From: Leucothrix pacifica
GTDB lineage: Bacteria; Pseudomonadota; Gammaproteobacteria; Thiotrichales; Thiotrichaceae
Direction: 5' to 3'
NCBI RefSeq assembly: GCF_003172875.1
Contig: NZ_QGKM01000037.1
Location: 17,867 to 81,866, forward strand
Length of the DNA: 64,000 bases
Shown: positions 29,914 to 39,801 of the stretch, piece after piece
How the letters are laid out: the number at the start of each line of letters is the position of its first letter
How positions within the stretch are numbered: the stretch's first letter is position 1
Notes under the pieces: generated by a model
Database searches by the model: none
What the model saw: only the letters and a program-made list of their open reading frames with translations
Told to the model about the DNA's origin: nothing
Program-made: the position numbers and the translations under genes

Positions 29914-31065
29914 TTAAAATTCGTCATTAGGGTCTACTGGGGCACTATCAGTGCCTACGTCTTTTTTGAACTGTCTGCATAGATACCAACCATCGTCATA
30001 AAAATATTCCCATTGGCAGTGTGCGAAATGTTCAGCCGTTTTTAAGCGATTCACACCTCGCCACTCCCCTACCGAATGAATGGATTCGACAAACCTAACA
30101 TCAGTTTCATAGTCGCGAGTATTTTCAATTTCTGAGTTTTTATACAGTGGGGAAATCGCTTTGTAGCCCGTCATAATTGGCACTAAGTAACCGGTTGAAG
30201 GCTTTGGTAGATGCCCCCAATCGGCGGGCGTTTTACTGTCGGGATTTAAGTATTGGTTCCATTGAGCAAGCAGTGCTTTGTTCTTTTTATTATTTTCTAA
30301 CTGCTCAAAATGAGAGCTAAACAACGCTGGCACTTCACCATTGTAAGGGCCACTAGCAATATGCTTTTCCCACTTCTCCATAAGTACTGTCTCGTTGCTT
30401 TTATCATACCTAAGCAAGTGCTTCTTGATGAGGTCGGACTTCGGACGTGCTTTTCGTTTCAGTAGAGAAAAGTCGAGCCAAGCGTCCATTAGCTCTGCGC
30501 TTCCATGATTCGCTAGGCTTTTATCATAATGCTTGGCTAATTCTTCCGAACGATCTATCAAAGCAAAACCTGGTAATAACTTTCTCTTTAACAACAGAAG
30601 CTTATTACCTTCATCCACATCAAATGCTTGAATATCACCAACATCTAAAATGGTTCCTCCTGCTAGTCGCTGTAAAAAGCATCGTTTCTTTAGCCACTTA
30701 AAAAATTCATCGCTACGACCAAGGTTCCCCGTGTACCCAATCAGCAATGACACCGTCATATTCATTTTTCCCTCTTCAATTACTGAAGGGGTTTTATCCT
30801 TGACCGCTGCGTTCTTCATATACGGCGGGTTTTTACTCTGAGTGAAGTTATCTTTGTATTCACCATAAGTATGGACGTGATGCTCATGAGCGAAGACACC
30901 ACAGTTCAATAGTGTAATATTTTCGAAGGCAGTTCCTTTGAGCTGGCGCACAAGGTTGTGTTGAAAGCCTAAGAAATGAGTAATCGCGGGAAAACCCCAA
31001 GTAAAGCCGGCAACAGCATTCGCATTTTGCACTTTGATGCGATTGATCAAAATATACTGTGTCAT
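29914..31065 (-). CDS. csy2: Type I-F Cascade protein Cas5/Csy2
   Basis: A 383-residue Csy2 protein, which with Csy1 forms the tail that recognises the GG/CC PAM. It starts YILINRIKVQNANAVAGFTWGFPAITHFLGF, the conserved RAMP N-terminus of Csy2, with LQRLAGGTILDVGDI and GYLVPIMTGYKAISPLY later. It is somewhat longer than many Csy2 proteins (about 320). The start overlaps the csy1 stop by four bases (ATGA). Confidence 0.94.
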   Translation of the reverse strand: MTQYILINRIKVQNANAVAGFTWGFPAITHFLGFQHNLVRQLKGTAFENITLLNCGVFAHEHHVHTYGEYKDNFTQSKNPPYMKNAAVKDKTPSVIEEGKMNMTVSLLIGYTGNLGRSDEFFKWLKKRCFLQRLAGGTILDVGDIQAFDVDEGNKLLLLKRKLLPGFALIDRSEELAKHYDKSLANHGSAELMDAWLDFSLLKRKARPKSDLIKKHLLRYDKSNETVLMEKWEKHIASGPYNGEVPALFSSHFEQLENNKKNKALLAQWNQYLNPDSKTPADWGHLPKPSTGYLVPIMTGYKAISPLYKNSEIENTRDYETDVRFVESIHSVGEWRGVNRLKTAEHFAHCQWEYFYDDGWYLCRQFKKDVGTDSAPVDPNDEF

Positions 31066-32555
31066 ACCTTCTCCTCATCTTGTGCAGCTAAAACAGCTTC
31101 AACGACTTGGTTTGAATCTCTCAGTGCCTTTTCCATTAACGACTTCCAGAGCTTTGTATGTTCTTTTTGTGGTGTGAATTTCTTATCTTTTCCTTTCAGT
31201 TGATTATTCAGCCATGCCGCAAAATCAGCACACACAACGGGAGACCAATCGGTTGCTTGTCGAGCGACTTGAAAATCTTCATCAGAACGATAAGGGTCAA
31301 GAAAATACTGCTGCTCCACTTTCAACTTTGACTTTGGGTCATCTGACCAACCAGGCGTTAAATTCTGGGCATCCTCAGCAAAAAACAATACGTTGGAAAT
31401 AATACGATTCACCCATTTGACCATCCACTCTCGCTTTTTGGGGTCTCTGGTACTCAGATCAAGATGATTAAATCGAACTAGGAAATCTCTCAGAAAATCA
31501 ATATCCTCCTTGGTGGCGCGATAAATACTGTTTTCATAAAACCACGATGTTTTACGCACCGGTGGTTTCTTTTGATGCTGCCAAACAGGTGGTTGAGCAG
31601 AAAAAAGTCGAACCCTCCCACCTCTTTTACCATTGAGTACCGATACGTTTTGAGGTTGGCTTAAGGTGGTCGCAATTTTACAGACACCAAGCGCCTGCTT
31701 AGAGATTTCAGGTGAGTACTTCTCTGCCTTACGTGCCTTATTGACAGACTCGCTTAACTTTCGAGCTTCCTTTGAAAAATAATCCCCGTATATTTTTTGC
31801 GATAAAGATGATGATCTAACAACGGTCAACAGATGATAGTCATTCTCTACGGGAAAGTAGATTTGTTTTAATAGGAAGTCACTGCTGGGTTTTTTGTTAA
31901 GTATTTCACGATAGTGATCACCCCATACTTTCAACTCTAACGGAGTTGATTCAAACCCAGCGAGAACAGAATCATTACCTTTCAACAGCTCATCAAATAA
32001 GGCGACTCCACCATGCTCCAGCATTAAAAACTTAACTTGCTTCGATAGTGTTGCATTAGGGTAAGTACCATCAATAATTTCATCAGAAAGCGAGCTAGTT
32101 GTGAGGTATTCACTTTTTCTACTGATAGATCGGTCAAGAAATGAAGAACCTGCACTACTAGAATGGGTCAGCTTAGCGATGTGTGTACCAGGAACCACAC
32201 CATCACCAATCATTACCGAACGGCAAATCCAAATGTTATAGAAATTTGTTTTTGTCTCAATGAACTTGATTTTCTCAGTAAGGTCTTCGACCCACTCTTT
32301 GGAACGAAAAGTACTATAGAGCGCTTCAAACTTAACTCTACTATTCGCTGATGCTGGTATTCTCTTGACGGTAGCGATCAACTTTGAAAGCTCTTTTTGT
32401 TCTTGCTCATTGTCGGTCGACGCTCTTGCTAAGCTGTCCGAATAAAACGAAGACAATAGTTCATTAATAAACTGACCCTTTTTATCTTCATCGTTCAGTT
32501 CGTCGATATACGTTTTTATTACTTCCTGCCATGAAGACAGTGGCTCTGTGCTCAT
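31062..32555 (-). CDS. csy1: Type I-F Cascade large-subunit protein Cas8f/Csy1
   Basis: A 497-residue Csy1 protein. Recognisable parts are IWICRSVMIGDGVVPGTHIAKLTHSSSAGSSF near residue 110, VSVLNGKRGGRVRLFSAQPPVW around 300 and LTPGWSDDPKSKLKVEQQYFLDPYR near 420. Csy1 pairs with Csy2 at the 5' handle of crRNA and takes part in PAM recognition and Cas2-3 recruitment. It overlaps cas2-3 upstream and csy2 downstream by four bases each, a translationally coupled block. Confidence 0.95.
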   Translation of the reverse strand: MSTEPLSSWQEVIKTYIDELNDEDKKGQFINELLSSFYSDSLARASTDNEQEQKELSKLIATVKRIPASANSRVKFEALYSTFRSKEWVEDLTEKIKFIETKTNFYNIWICRSVMIGDGVVPGTHIAKLTHSSSAGSSFLDRSISRKSEYLTTSSLSDEIIDGTYPNATLSKQVKFLMLEHGGVALFDELLKGNDSVLAGFESTPLELKVWGDHYREILNKKPSSDFLLKQIYFPVENDYHLLTVVRSSSLSQKIYGDYFSKEARKLSESVNKARKAEKYSPEISKQALGVCKIATTLSQPQNVSVLNGKRGGRVRLFSAQPPVWQHQKKPPVRKTSWFYENSIYRATKEDIDFLRDFLVRFNHLDLSTRDPKKREWMVKWVNRIISNVLFFAEDAQNLTPGWSDDPKSKLKVEQQYFLDPYRSDEDFQVARQATDWSPVVCADFAAWLNNQLKGKDKKFTPQKEHTKLWKSLMEKALRDSNQVVEAVLAAQDEEKV

Positions 32556-35500
32556 TGATTATCAAGCTCCTGATAAAGTCCTAAATTGTCGTGATAAAAA
32601 TATTCATCACGATCTTTTTTTTCGTATTCTGTTACTCGTAGCTCACCAAAATTTCTGCTTACTTCTGTTAGATCGAAGCCAAAGGCATCGGCAAGCTCCG
32701 AATAAATTGCAAGCGGGCTAAGGTCAAACCAGAAGTGGCTATTATTCCCGTGCATTAAACCTTTCTGCGTAGAGATACTAATAGAGCTGGGTTCACCAAG
32801 TTTTGGCGGATAAGATTCTTCGTTTAACCAGCACCAGTAAGGTGTTTTGTATTCATCATCAACATATAAATAATAGGCTTCATCATTGTTGGACTGACGG
32901 AACCGTTGCTGGCGCTGAACTTCACCACACCAGTAAGGCTGCTTATCCCACCAAATTTTTGCGTGTTTATCTCCGGTAAATAGCTGCCATGCTAGCGCCT
33001 TATGCTCCAAGGCACTCAAGTTCACGTATTCATTTTTGTCAGTTGGCGTGTAATCCTTAGTATCTGGTAGTGTGATTCGAGGAGTAGCTGTTATTTTGCT
33101 GTATTGGCTTTCATGTAGGCACTCCTTCAAATCATGAGATGAAAGTTTGATACTTTCCATTTCAAAACCAGGCTTTTCAAAGCAGATTTTATTCCCTTTC
33201 AATGCCTTAAGATTTTTGTTCAGCAATACAATATTAGGGGTTGTGGGCTGCGCTTCGGTTCTATGGCGCAATAGCCGCCCAGCAAGCTGAATAATAGATC
33301 GCATGGAACTAGGTTCAGCAATCGCCCAATCGTAGTCATGGTCACGACCGACTTCTGCCACAGGAGATGCCAAAACAACAAAGACATGATTAGTCTCTGG
33401 GAGATCACCCAAAACACGACCAACTTCACTATCAGCTTGCCAGAGACTGTCGCTGTCTTTTCGCTTGAGTATTTTATCTAGCTTCCGCTCAATGTGAGAT
33501 CGAATAGCCAGTGGATAGCGGCTATGGTAAACGCAATAATGGATACGGGTATCTTCAGGGGCATCCAGCTTCAACAAGGCTTTGGCCACTTCAACAAGCG
33601 GGTTAATATTTGCCATGCGTACTAGCCCAATAGAAACATTCCGTTTTCCATCACTTACGTGGTGGCGTTGGTGCAACTTAAGTATGTTCTCAAATATTAC
33701 GCTGGATAATGAATTGATCGTTGAAGTTTCCGAATCCGTTTCGACAATAGCTAACTCCCCTAAACGATTAATCACTTTTTGAGACAAGAGCTTTTTAGTT
33801 CTCTGAGAAACAAAACGACTATGCTGTTTTTTAAATATTGCAGCATCAGCAACCATACGTTTATCGACATCTGAAGTAGCGAATTCGTCAAACCACGCGC
33901 AACAGATATTGCCATCCCAGGTTGCTAAATTAGCCTTCGCGTATTGTGCCCAGCCTGATTTGTAGGATTCAAATAATGCCGAAGATAAGGCGGGTGGCAT
34001 GGTTGCCGTTGACAATAAAACCTTACTTCCCAACATCGCTGCCCAATGGACTAGGCGACATAAGGCTGGAAGATCTTCCAAGCCAAAGTCATCAGGTTCA
34101 TCCAGTATTAAATCACCAGTTAGTAACCGAAGCATTGGACCTATTTGTTTTCCACCTTTTGTACCCTCTGTTGCAGGGATTAAGTGATCAATCGTGCACA
34201 CAAGCACTGGCGCACATAACAACTTATCGAGTCTATCATTCTGCTTAGTCCACGTGCTCAAACTGTGTTTATACAACTCACCCGTGTAATCAACATAGAA
34301 CTCATCATCGAGCACCTCACCTTCAGACTCACTACCTGACTCAGCATATTGATTGGATACCTGCTCCGAAGCTTGGTTATATTCAAACAGTTGTTTTACT
34401 GCTGTCCCACCAACCGCAATCGCCACCTCTTCGCTATTGAGCGCCATTCCTTTTTTATCTTGGAACTCTCTACCAGTTTGCAAGGTAAGTGTTCGCAAGC
34501 CCATTGCCACACTAAACCGGATTCTTTCTGCCTCCTCTCCAAGCGCATACATGATCTTGGCATTGGCAATAGTTTTACCTTTGCCAGTAGACGCCATATT
34601 AATTCCAAAAAAACCGTTATTAAGCGTATCCTTCCCAATTTTTTTAGCAAGTTTTACTGCTTTGTCTTGCCAGCCAAAGCCCGCTTTATTTTTTTTGCTG
34701 ACAGGGTTTGTTAAAAAATTATTATTCCCCAACTGCCTCAAACTGCTACTCAGCTTTGGTAAGGATTTAGTGATTCTCCCTGAATGGTAAGCAACACCAA
34801 TGAGGTGTTCATCCAGCTGTTGTTTAAAGCCTGACTTCACATCATGTTTACCATAAGTATTAGCATAAACATTGTAAGAATCACCGCGCCACTTAGTCGT
34901 CACCTGCTTTTGTGACGAATAATAGTGATCAGCAAGCATCATTGATAATCGGGCCAAATGGCTGGTAAAAAGATGGTCATTGATAAAATCCAACGATACT
35001 CCACTTTCCAAAAGCCCCAATGCCTCTTTGGCTTCCGATGCAATAATGCAAGCGTGGGAACGCCATTTTGTACTGTTGTATGGCAAAGCCTTGTTTGGGA
35101 AAGCCCAATTTTCTTTTAAACGTGCTTGTTGGTCTTCTTCTTGACACTTATATGAATTCCAGATTGCTCCGAAATTCTGAGCTAGCCATTCATCTACATA
35201 TTTGAAACTTGCCGAGCTAACTTCATCTTTCCACGCGGGAACTAGCGGTAAACGATGATGTGAAAGAATAATCCACACAACTAAGCGAGCGAATGAAGGC
35301 AAGCGCAGAATCGGATGATTATCACTATCAACCTCTCCGTCTATACCATCTCGGAATAAATCATCGACGCACTCTTGACCAACTTCGGATAACTTCTCCA
35401 ACCATTCGCTGTCAGTCTGTTTACCAACAAATGCTTGAAATAGGCGTAACGATACCCACTCATGTCGATAAGGCTCAAAAACAGAAGTTTGTATATTTGG

Positions 35501-35911
35501 ATCGATTTTCTGCTGAAATAGCTGGTTTGCCTTGCCGAAGTCATGAAATAGTCCAGCAATTACCGCTGCATAGTGAATGACGTTAATCGTTTGCCACTGG
35601 CTATTATCTTGAAATTGGCTGATATCCGTTTCTGTAGCATTTACAGGAACAATTCCTTGAGCGTTAAATTTACCTCGGTTCCCAACCACCCAAACCAACT
35701 CACTCCGACTCCGCGAGCGTATCCAATGACAACTCACCGCTGTATTCTTACTTGCTGTTTTACGCAGTAATTTCTTAACCGCTTCCAAGCCTTCCAACGT
35801 AATCACTGTCTGCCATGTGCGATTTCCAATCCGGTTTGCAAATGCATCCAATACCCGTCGCGTTTTGGGCAGCGCCTTCTTTTCACACTGCGATACAAAG
35901 GTCACCATCAT
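32552..35911 (-). CDS. cas3: Cas2-Cas3 fusion nuclease-helicase, type I-F
   Basis: A 1119-residue protein with the fusion unique to type I-F: Cas2 (residues 1-95, MVTFVSQCEKKALPKTRRVLDAF), HD nuclease (HYAAVIAGLFHDFGKANQLF, about 108), and SF2 helicase with Walker A STGKGKT (about 440) and DEPDDF motif II (about 600). Conserved motif VASPVAEVGRDHDYDWAIAEP and QLAGRLLRHR (motif VI) follow. It works in adaptation through Cas2 with Cas1, and in target degradation through Cas3. All catalytic motifs seem intact. Two bases separate it from cas1. Confidence 0.97.
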   Translation of the reverse strand: MMVTFVSQCEKKALPKTRRVLDAFANRIGNRTWQTVITLEGLEAVKKLLRKTASKNTAVSCHWIRSRSRSELVWVVGNRGKFNAQGIVPVNATETDISQFQDNSQWQTINVIHYAAVIAGLFHDFGKANQLFQQKIDPNIQTSVFEPYRHEWVSLRLFQAFVGKQTDSEWLEKLSEVGQECVDDLFRDGIDGEVDSDNHPILRLPSFARLVVWIILSHHRLPLVPAWKDEVSSASFKYVDEWLAQNFGAIWNSYKCQEEDQQARLKENWAFPNKALPYNSTKWRSHACIIASEAKEALGLLESGVSLDFINDHLFTSHLARLSMMLADHYYSSQKQVTTKWRGDSYNVYANTYGKHDVKSGFKQQLDEHLIGVAYHSGRITKSLPKLSSSLRQLGNNNFLTNPVSKKNKAGFGWQDKAVKLAKKIGKDTLNNGFFGINMASTGKGKTIANAKIMYALGEEAERIRFSVAMGLRTLTLQTGREFQDKKGMALNSEEVAIAVGGTAVKQLFEYNQASEQVSNQYAESGSESEGEVLDDEFYVDYTGELYKHSLSTWTKQNDRLDKLLCAPVLVCTIDHLIPATEGTKGGKQIGPMLRLLTGDLILDEPDDFGLEDLPALCRLVHWAAMLGSKVLLSTATMPPALSSALFESYKSGWAQYAKANLATWDGNICCAWFDEFATSDVDKRMVADAAIFKKQHSRFVSQRTKKLLSQKVINRLGELAIVETDSETSTINSLSSVIFENILKLHQRHHVSDGKRNVSIGLVRMANINPLVEVAKALLKLDAPEDTRIHYCVYHSRYPLAIRSHIERKLDKILKRKDSDSLWQADSEVGRVLGDLPETNHVFVVLASPVAEVGRDHDYDWAIAEPSSMRSIIQLAGRLLRHRTEAQPTTPNIVLLNKNLKALKGNKICFEKPGFEMESIKLSSHDLKECLHESQYSKITATPRITLPDTKDYTPTDKNEYVNLSALEHKALAWQLFTGDKHAKIWWDKQPYWCGEVQRQQRFRQSNNDEAYYLYVDDEYKTPYWCWLNEESYPPKLGEPSSISISTQKGLMHGNNSHFWFDLSPLAIYSELADAFGFDLTEVSRNFGELRVTEYEKKDRDEYFYHDNLGLYQELDNQ

Positions 35912-35913
35912 GG

Positions 35914-36855
35914 TTAAAAGTCACCTTTGCTAAGTTGCTTCACGCTATCAAACATGAAGTCCAACGCTTTGTGGCTGGTGAAGTTTTGCAGGCATTGCTG
36001 GCGAAACTCTTGCTCAGTCGCGCCTTCCTTAGCGCAGATAAACGCCCAAGGCAAAATGAGTGTGTCTTTAATCAAGTCGGCCACATCAAACACCAATGCA
36101 CCACGACGCGTTTTACCATGAAGCACGGCAAAGCCATGTGGTATGCCGAGCACCCAAAGCGTGGTGGCTGCCAGCCCATACGCCAGATAATTGCCGTGAT
36201 TCAAGAAGGCATTCGCATCATCAACGCTGTCATGCTGGCGCACGAAGTCGGTTTGCTTAGTTCGGTTGGCAGCGATTTTGTAGAGTGCTTTGGTGAGTTT
36301 GGCTTCGGTGAGCAATAGCTCGGTAATATTTTTGCTTTCGTCGATGCGCTGATTAAACCTCTGTAGGGCGTGCCGGATGTCCTCGTCATCCGCATTAAAC
36401 CCTTCACCACGCAGATCCCGGTCACTAGTCCAAACCCGTTGCATGTATTGAATACGTAAACGCTGTATTGCTTGCCCGGCGAGGAATCGTTTGTGATCAT
36501 CAAACCAAAACTGCATCCAACCCTGTATGTATTCGGTAGGTCGGTATTCGCTCTGCGGGGATAGCCATTCAACTTCATTGGCGGCCAGTAAAGGTGTGCC
36601 ACCACTACCGCTAAAACCGATCAATACACCGGCAGATGCCAGCATTCTGACAGCGGCCTGCGTGATTGAAGTGCCTGTTCCCAGTAGTATGCAGGTTGTA
36701 TTGGCGATGGGGATATTCCAATACTGTTTTTCAACTTTTTCTTCGGTGAGATAGAGTACGCGACCGTCTTTTTGCATGACGCGGCACTTTTCAAGGTAGT
36801 AAATATTTGCCCTTTTTGAGTGTAAAATTGCCTTTAAATCAGTCAGATAATCCAT
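35914..36855 (-). CDS. cas1: CRISPR integrase Cas1, type I-F
   Basis: A 313-residue Cas1. The N-terminal beta domain has LKAILHSKRANIYYLEKCRVMQKDGRVLYLTE. The helical domain has the metal ligands in TELLLTEAKLTKALYKIAA (Glu), LAYGLAATTLWVLGIPHGFAVLHGKTRRGALVFDVADLIKD (His and Asp). It integrates spacers at the leader-repeat junction together with Cas2-3. It is the first gene of the cas operon, so the operon promoter lies in the 218-base AT-rich gap before the divergent ATPase gene. Confidence 0.97.
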   Translation of the reverse strand: MDYLTDLKAILHSKRANIYYLEKCRVMQKDGRVLYLTEEKVEKQYWNIPIANTTCILLGTGTSITQAAVRMLASAGVLIGFSGSGGTPLLAANEVEWLSPQSEYRPTEYIQGWMQFWFDDHKRFLAGQAIQRLRIQYMQRVWTSDRDLRGEGFNADDEDIRHALQRFNQRIDESKNITELLLTEAKLTKALYKIAANRTKQTDFVRQHDSVDDANAFLNHGNYLAYGLAATTLWVLGIPHGFAVLHGKTRRGALVFDVADLIKDTLILPWAFICAKEGATEQEFRQQCLQNFTSHKALDFMFDSVKQLSKGDF

Positions 36856-37073
36856 TCCAACACATAGTATTTTTCATTGTGAGGCTGTTATGGTGACAGG
36901 TTTATAGCCATAAATAAATTATAAATCATCAAATAATACCCAATACAATATTAAAATGGGTATAAGCAAGCGGCCATATAAATCGAGATAACTTATGCCG
37001 TAATTTTTTTACGGCAACTCATCTTGTGTGCTAGGATTAATTCATATCAACAGCTGCACCCAATGAGATTCCC
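36856..37073. promoter_or_regulatory. Divergent promoter region between cas1 and the AAA ATPase gene
   Basis: This 218-base, strongly AT-rich gap separates two divergent genes and must carry both promoters. I see ATAAATTATAAATCATCAAATAA-type sequence but cannot assign a specific promoter. No gene or terminator seen. Confidence 0.45.
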
Positions 37074-38186
37074 ATGATTACAAAGTTTGAAGTTAAAAAC
37101 TTTAAGAACTTCGACGATTGGTTTTGTTTCGATCTGAGTAATACCAAAAACTACAGCTTTAGGCCCGAGTGCATCTCAGATGGCGTGGTTAGCAAAGCGC
37201 TCATCTACGGGCCAAATGGTTCAGGTAAATCAAATCTTGGCTTTGCAATGCTCGATCTGACCCGCCACCTCAGCGGTGACCGTATCGCAAGCGATAATTA
37301 TGAACATTACTTCCCTATTGGTTCTAATCACGAGCTTGCTGAATTTCGTTACTCTTTTGTATTTGACGGTGACGATGTTGTTTATGAGTACGGGAAAAGT
37401 GACAAGAATACTTTAGTCTATGAATCTCTAACGATTCAGGATGAGCAGGTGCTACAGGTGGACCGCAGAGAGTCAACGACTGCGACAATCAATCTGAAAG
37501 GGGCGGAAACATTAAAGACGGATATGGGTGAGTCCTCTATTTCTTTGGTCACTTATATAAAAAATAATTCACTACTGGATGACAACAGACAAAACGATTT
37601 ATTTGAACAATTTATCAAACAAGCCTCTGGCATGCTGTTTTTCAGGTCGCTAAAAGACTACCGTTCTTTAGGTGCAAAACTGCGTCACCGCACTGTGAGT
37701 GAGTTTCTGAGTTCAGAGCAAAAGGTTGGGCATCTTGAGAAATTCCTGAACGATGCGGGGATCGCGTGCTCATTAGAGTTGGTGGAAACCGATAGCGAGC
37801 CTGTTTTGATGTTTGTGAAAAACGGCAAGAAAGCACCCTTCGCGGAGATTGCATCAACGGGAACTCACTCTTTGGTGGTACTTTACTTTTGGTGGCAACA
37901 ACTGGTGGTGAACCCCGATATTTCGTTTGTTTACATCGATGAATTTGATGCTTTTTATCACCACGAATTATCAAGGCTTGTCATTCGTCAGCTGTGTCAA
38001 CTCAATGCTCAGGTAATTCTGACTACTCACAATACTAGTATTATGAGCAATGACATCTTGCGTCCGGATTGCTATTTCCTTCTGAATAAGCAGCAAATTG
38101 GTTCGCTGGCTGACAAAACGGAGAAAGAGCTACGATCTGCCCATAATATCGAGAAGATGTATCGCGCAGGTGCATTTGGTGGCTAA
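37074..38186 (+). CDS. AAA family ATPase of the RloA/Abi type
   Basis: A 370-residue ABC-type ATPase. Walker A YGPNGSGKSNLG is at about residue 46, preceded by the usual MITKFEVKNFKNFDDW strand. Walker B is SFVYIDEFDAFYHHELSRLVIRQL (about 285) and the switch is ILTTHNTSIMSNDILRPD (about 318). It ends with HNIEKMYRAGAFGG, a tail common in ATPases paired with a nuclease partner such as RloB-type proteins. No such partner follows; the next genes are VapBC. Its position next to cas1 suggests a defence role. The exact system is unknown. Confidence 0.8.
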   Translation: MITKFEVKNFKNFDDWFCFDLSNTKNYSFRPECISDGVVSKALIYGPNGSGKSNLGFAMLDLTRHLSGDRIASDNYEHYFPIGSNHELAEFRYSFVFDGDDVVYEYGKSDKNTLVYESLTIQDEQVLQVDRRESTTATINLKGAETLKTDMGESSISLVTYIKNNSLLDDNRQNDLFEQFIKQASGMLFFRSLKDYRSLGAKLRHRTVSEFLSSEQKVGHLEKFLNDAGIACSLELVETDSEPVLMFVKNGKKAPFAEIASTGTHSLVVLYFWWQQLVVNPDISFVYIDEFDAFYHHELSRLVIRQLCQLNAQVILTTHNTSIMSNDILRPDCYFLLNKQQIGSLADKTEKELRSAHNIEKMYRAGAFGG

Positions 38187-38203
38187 CTGGTTGCTTGGAT
38201 AAA

Positions 38204-38234
38204 TTTTGTGATATACTATTGATATATCACAAAA
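38204..38234. promoter_or_regulatory. Perfect palindrome at the vapBC promoter, probable VapBC operator
   Basis: TTTTGTGATATA (38204-38215) and TATATCACAAAA (38223-38234) form a perfect 12-bp inverted repeat with a 7-base spacer, ending 16 bases before the VapB start. A TATACT -10-like hexamer (38212-38217) lies inside it with TTGCTT upstream (15-base gap). Antitoxin autorepression at such a site is usual for VapBC. Confidence 0.75.
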
Positions 38235-38250
38235 CATCTTGGAGCGAAGC

Positions 38251-38493
38251 ATGGGACAGATAGCGAAATTATTCATGAACGGGCGAAGCCAAGCTGTTCG
38301 ACTTCCGGTTGATTTTCGTTTTGATTGCGAAGAAGTGTATATTCGCCGTGACGAAAAAACCGGAGATATTATCTTATCCAAACACCCTGATTCATGGGAT
38401 GCTTTTTTTGATTTATTGGACGACTGTGAAGTACCTGACGATTTCTTGTCAGATCGTGATAATGATGCACCTCAAGAACGAGATGTCTTCTGA
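38251..38493 (+). CDS. vapB: VapB-family antitoxin
   Basis: An 80-residue AbrB-fold antitoxin: GQIAKLFMNGRSQAVRLPVDFRFDCEEVYIRRDEKTGDIILS, then an acidic toxin-binding tail (DDCEVPDDFLSDRDNDAPQERDVF). ATG 38251 with GGAG seven bases before is preferred over TTG 38239. It represses its own operon by binding the palindrome at 38204-38234 and neutralises VapC. The stop overlaps the vapC start (TGATG). Confidence 0.93.
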   Translation: MGQIAKLFMNGRSQAVRLPVDFRFDCEEVYIRRDEKTGDIILSKHPDSWDAFFDLLDDCEVPDDFLSDRDNDAPQERDVF

Positions 38494-38897
38494 TGAGTTC
38501 ACTTTATATGCTCGATACGAATACCATCAGCTTTCTGCTTCGCGATAAATCACCCACTATTAAGAAAAAGCTGCAGCAAGTGAGTATGGGGTCTGTTTGT
38601 ATATCAGCAATAACAGAGGCGGAACTACTTCGGGGACTGAAGAAAAAGCCGGAGGCTACCAAACTGTCAAAGTTGGTTAATGAGTTTTTACGCAGAGTAT
38701 CGGTTTTACCGTGGGATTCAGAAGCTGCTGCGGCATATGCGGTTTTTCGTACGATGTGTGAGTCTGAAGGAAAATCTCTGGGAAACATGGATATGCTCAT
38801 AGCTTCCCATGCTATCGCTATAAATGCAGTGTTAGTGAGTAATGACAAAGCCTTTTTCAAGATAGATCATCTCTTATCTGTTGAGGACTGGTGTTAG
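38493..38897 (+). CDS. vapC: VapC-family PIN-domain toxin
   Basis: A 134-residue PIN ribonuclease: MLDTNTISFLLRD (Asp, first metal ligand), ITEAELLRGL (Glu), and GNMDMLIASHAIAINAVLVSNDKAFF (two Asp). Homologues cleave initiator tRNA. One-base overlap with vapB secures coupled translation. Located beside an ATPase and the CRISPR locus, in what looks like a small defence cluster. Confidence 0.94.
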   Translation: MSSLYMLDTNTISFLLRDKSPTIKKKLQQVSMGSVCISAITEAELLRGLKKKPEATKLSKLVNEFLRRVSVLPWDSEAAAAYAVFRTMCESEGKSLGNMDMLIASHAIAINAVLVSNDKAFFKIDHLLSVEDWC

Positions 38898-38932
38898 TAT
38901 GAAAGGCAACACTTTCTAACTGGTAAATCCCC

Positions 38933-39355
38933 TTGAAACAAAACATCATCCACATCGCCCTGGTCGTAAAAGACTACGATGAAGCCCTCGATTTCTATGT
39001 AACAAAACTCAAATTCGACGTCATCGAAGACACGTACCAACCCGAGCAAGACAAACGCTGGGTCGTGATCGCGCCACCCAATTCCAGTGGTGTGACCTTA
39101 CTACTGGCCAAAGCCTCAAAACCAGAGCAGGAAGCGTTTATTGGCAACCAAGCCGGAGGCCGGGTATTTCTGTTTCTCAATACAGATGACTTCTGGCGAG
39201 ATTATGAATACATGAAATCAGTTGGTGTTAGCTTTATCCGCGAGCCTAAAGAACAGGACTATGGCACGGTGGCGGTGTTTGAGGATTTATATGGCAATCG
39301 CTGGGATTTATTACAGATGAATCCTGATCACCCAATGGTTGCGAGGACCATGTAA
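38933..39355 (+). CDS. VOC (glyoxalase-like) protein
   Basis: A 140-residue VOC protein using a TTG start at 38933: MKQNIIHIALVVKDYDEALDFYVTKLKFDVIEDTY, VVIAPPNSSGVTLLLAKA, GRVFLFLNTDDFWRDYEYMKSVGVSFI and VAVFEDLYGNRWDLLQMNP. Metal-site residues H8, E63-type and E121-type positions are only partly clear. Members include glyoxalase I-like and antibiotic-resistance proteins; the substrate is unknown. No operon partner. Confidence 0.85.
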   Translation: MKQNIIHIALVVKDYDEALDFYVTKLKFDVIEDTYQPEQDKRWVVIAPPNSSGVTLLLAKASKPEQEAFIGNQAGGRVFLFLNTDDFWRDYEYMKSVGVSFIREPKEQDYGTVAVFEDLYGNRWDLLQMNPDHPMVARTM

Positions 39356-39801
39356 TCAGCTCTGAACACAAATAGATTTGAAATAGAGTTTGGAGTACTG
39401 GTGCATGTACACTAGTTTTCATTATTTAAGACTGTGATATCCATTTACGTGATTTCGATGTATCAGAAATCATCTACGCATTACAACTTAATACTCTGCA
39501 ATACGTTCTCTCGAGTCTGAAACATAGGCATTTAAAAATGTAAACTGCTAAGCAAACAATTATTTTTATGAACTACAACTGAAACTAGAGATAAACTTAA
39601 TCAAGTCCCATTCAATCCGGTCTGCCATCAACACCAGAGGATGACGCAAATCGATAAAGCCAGATAACACTGGACGACTATTTGGTTGGGATTGGGGATT
39701 TATTAGTGGTGGCTAGCGCGTTCTGAAAGAAACACGCTAACTTAGACCCACCTTTTAAGGGGAGCTATCCCGCTTACATTCAAGACAAATTGGCTATGAG
39801 T
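39356..39801. other. Non-coding stretch between VOC gene and RND operon
   Basis: About 450 bases with no supported gene, terminator or repeat. The GC-richer part (39600-39770) may be a remnant of a lost gene, but no frame is long enough to identify. Confidence 0.4.

Noticed and set aside
34353..34790. 121- and 145-codon plus-strand ORFs opposite cas2-3
   Set aside because: They run antisense to the helicase core, where the minus-strand frame has conserved motifs.
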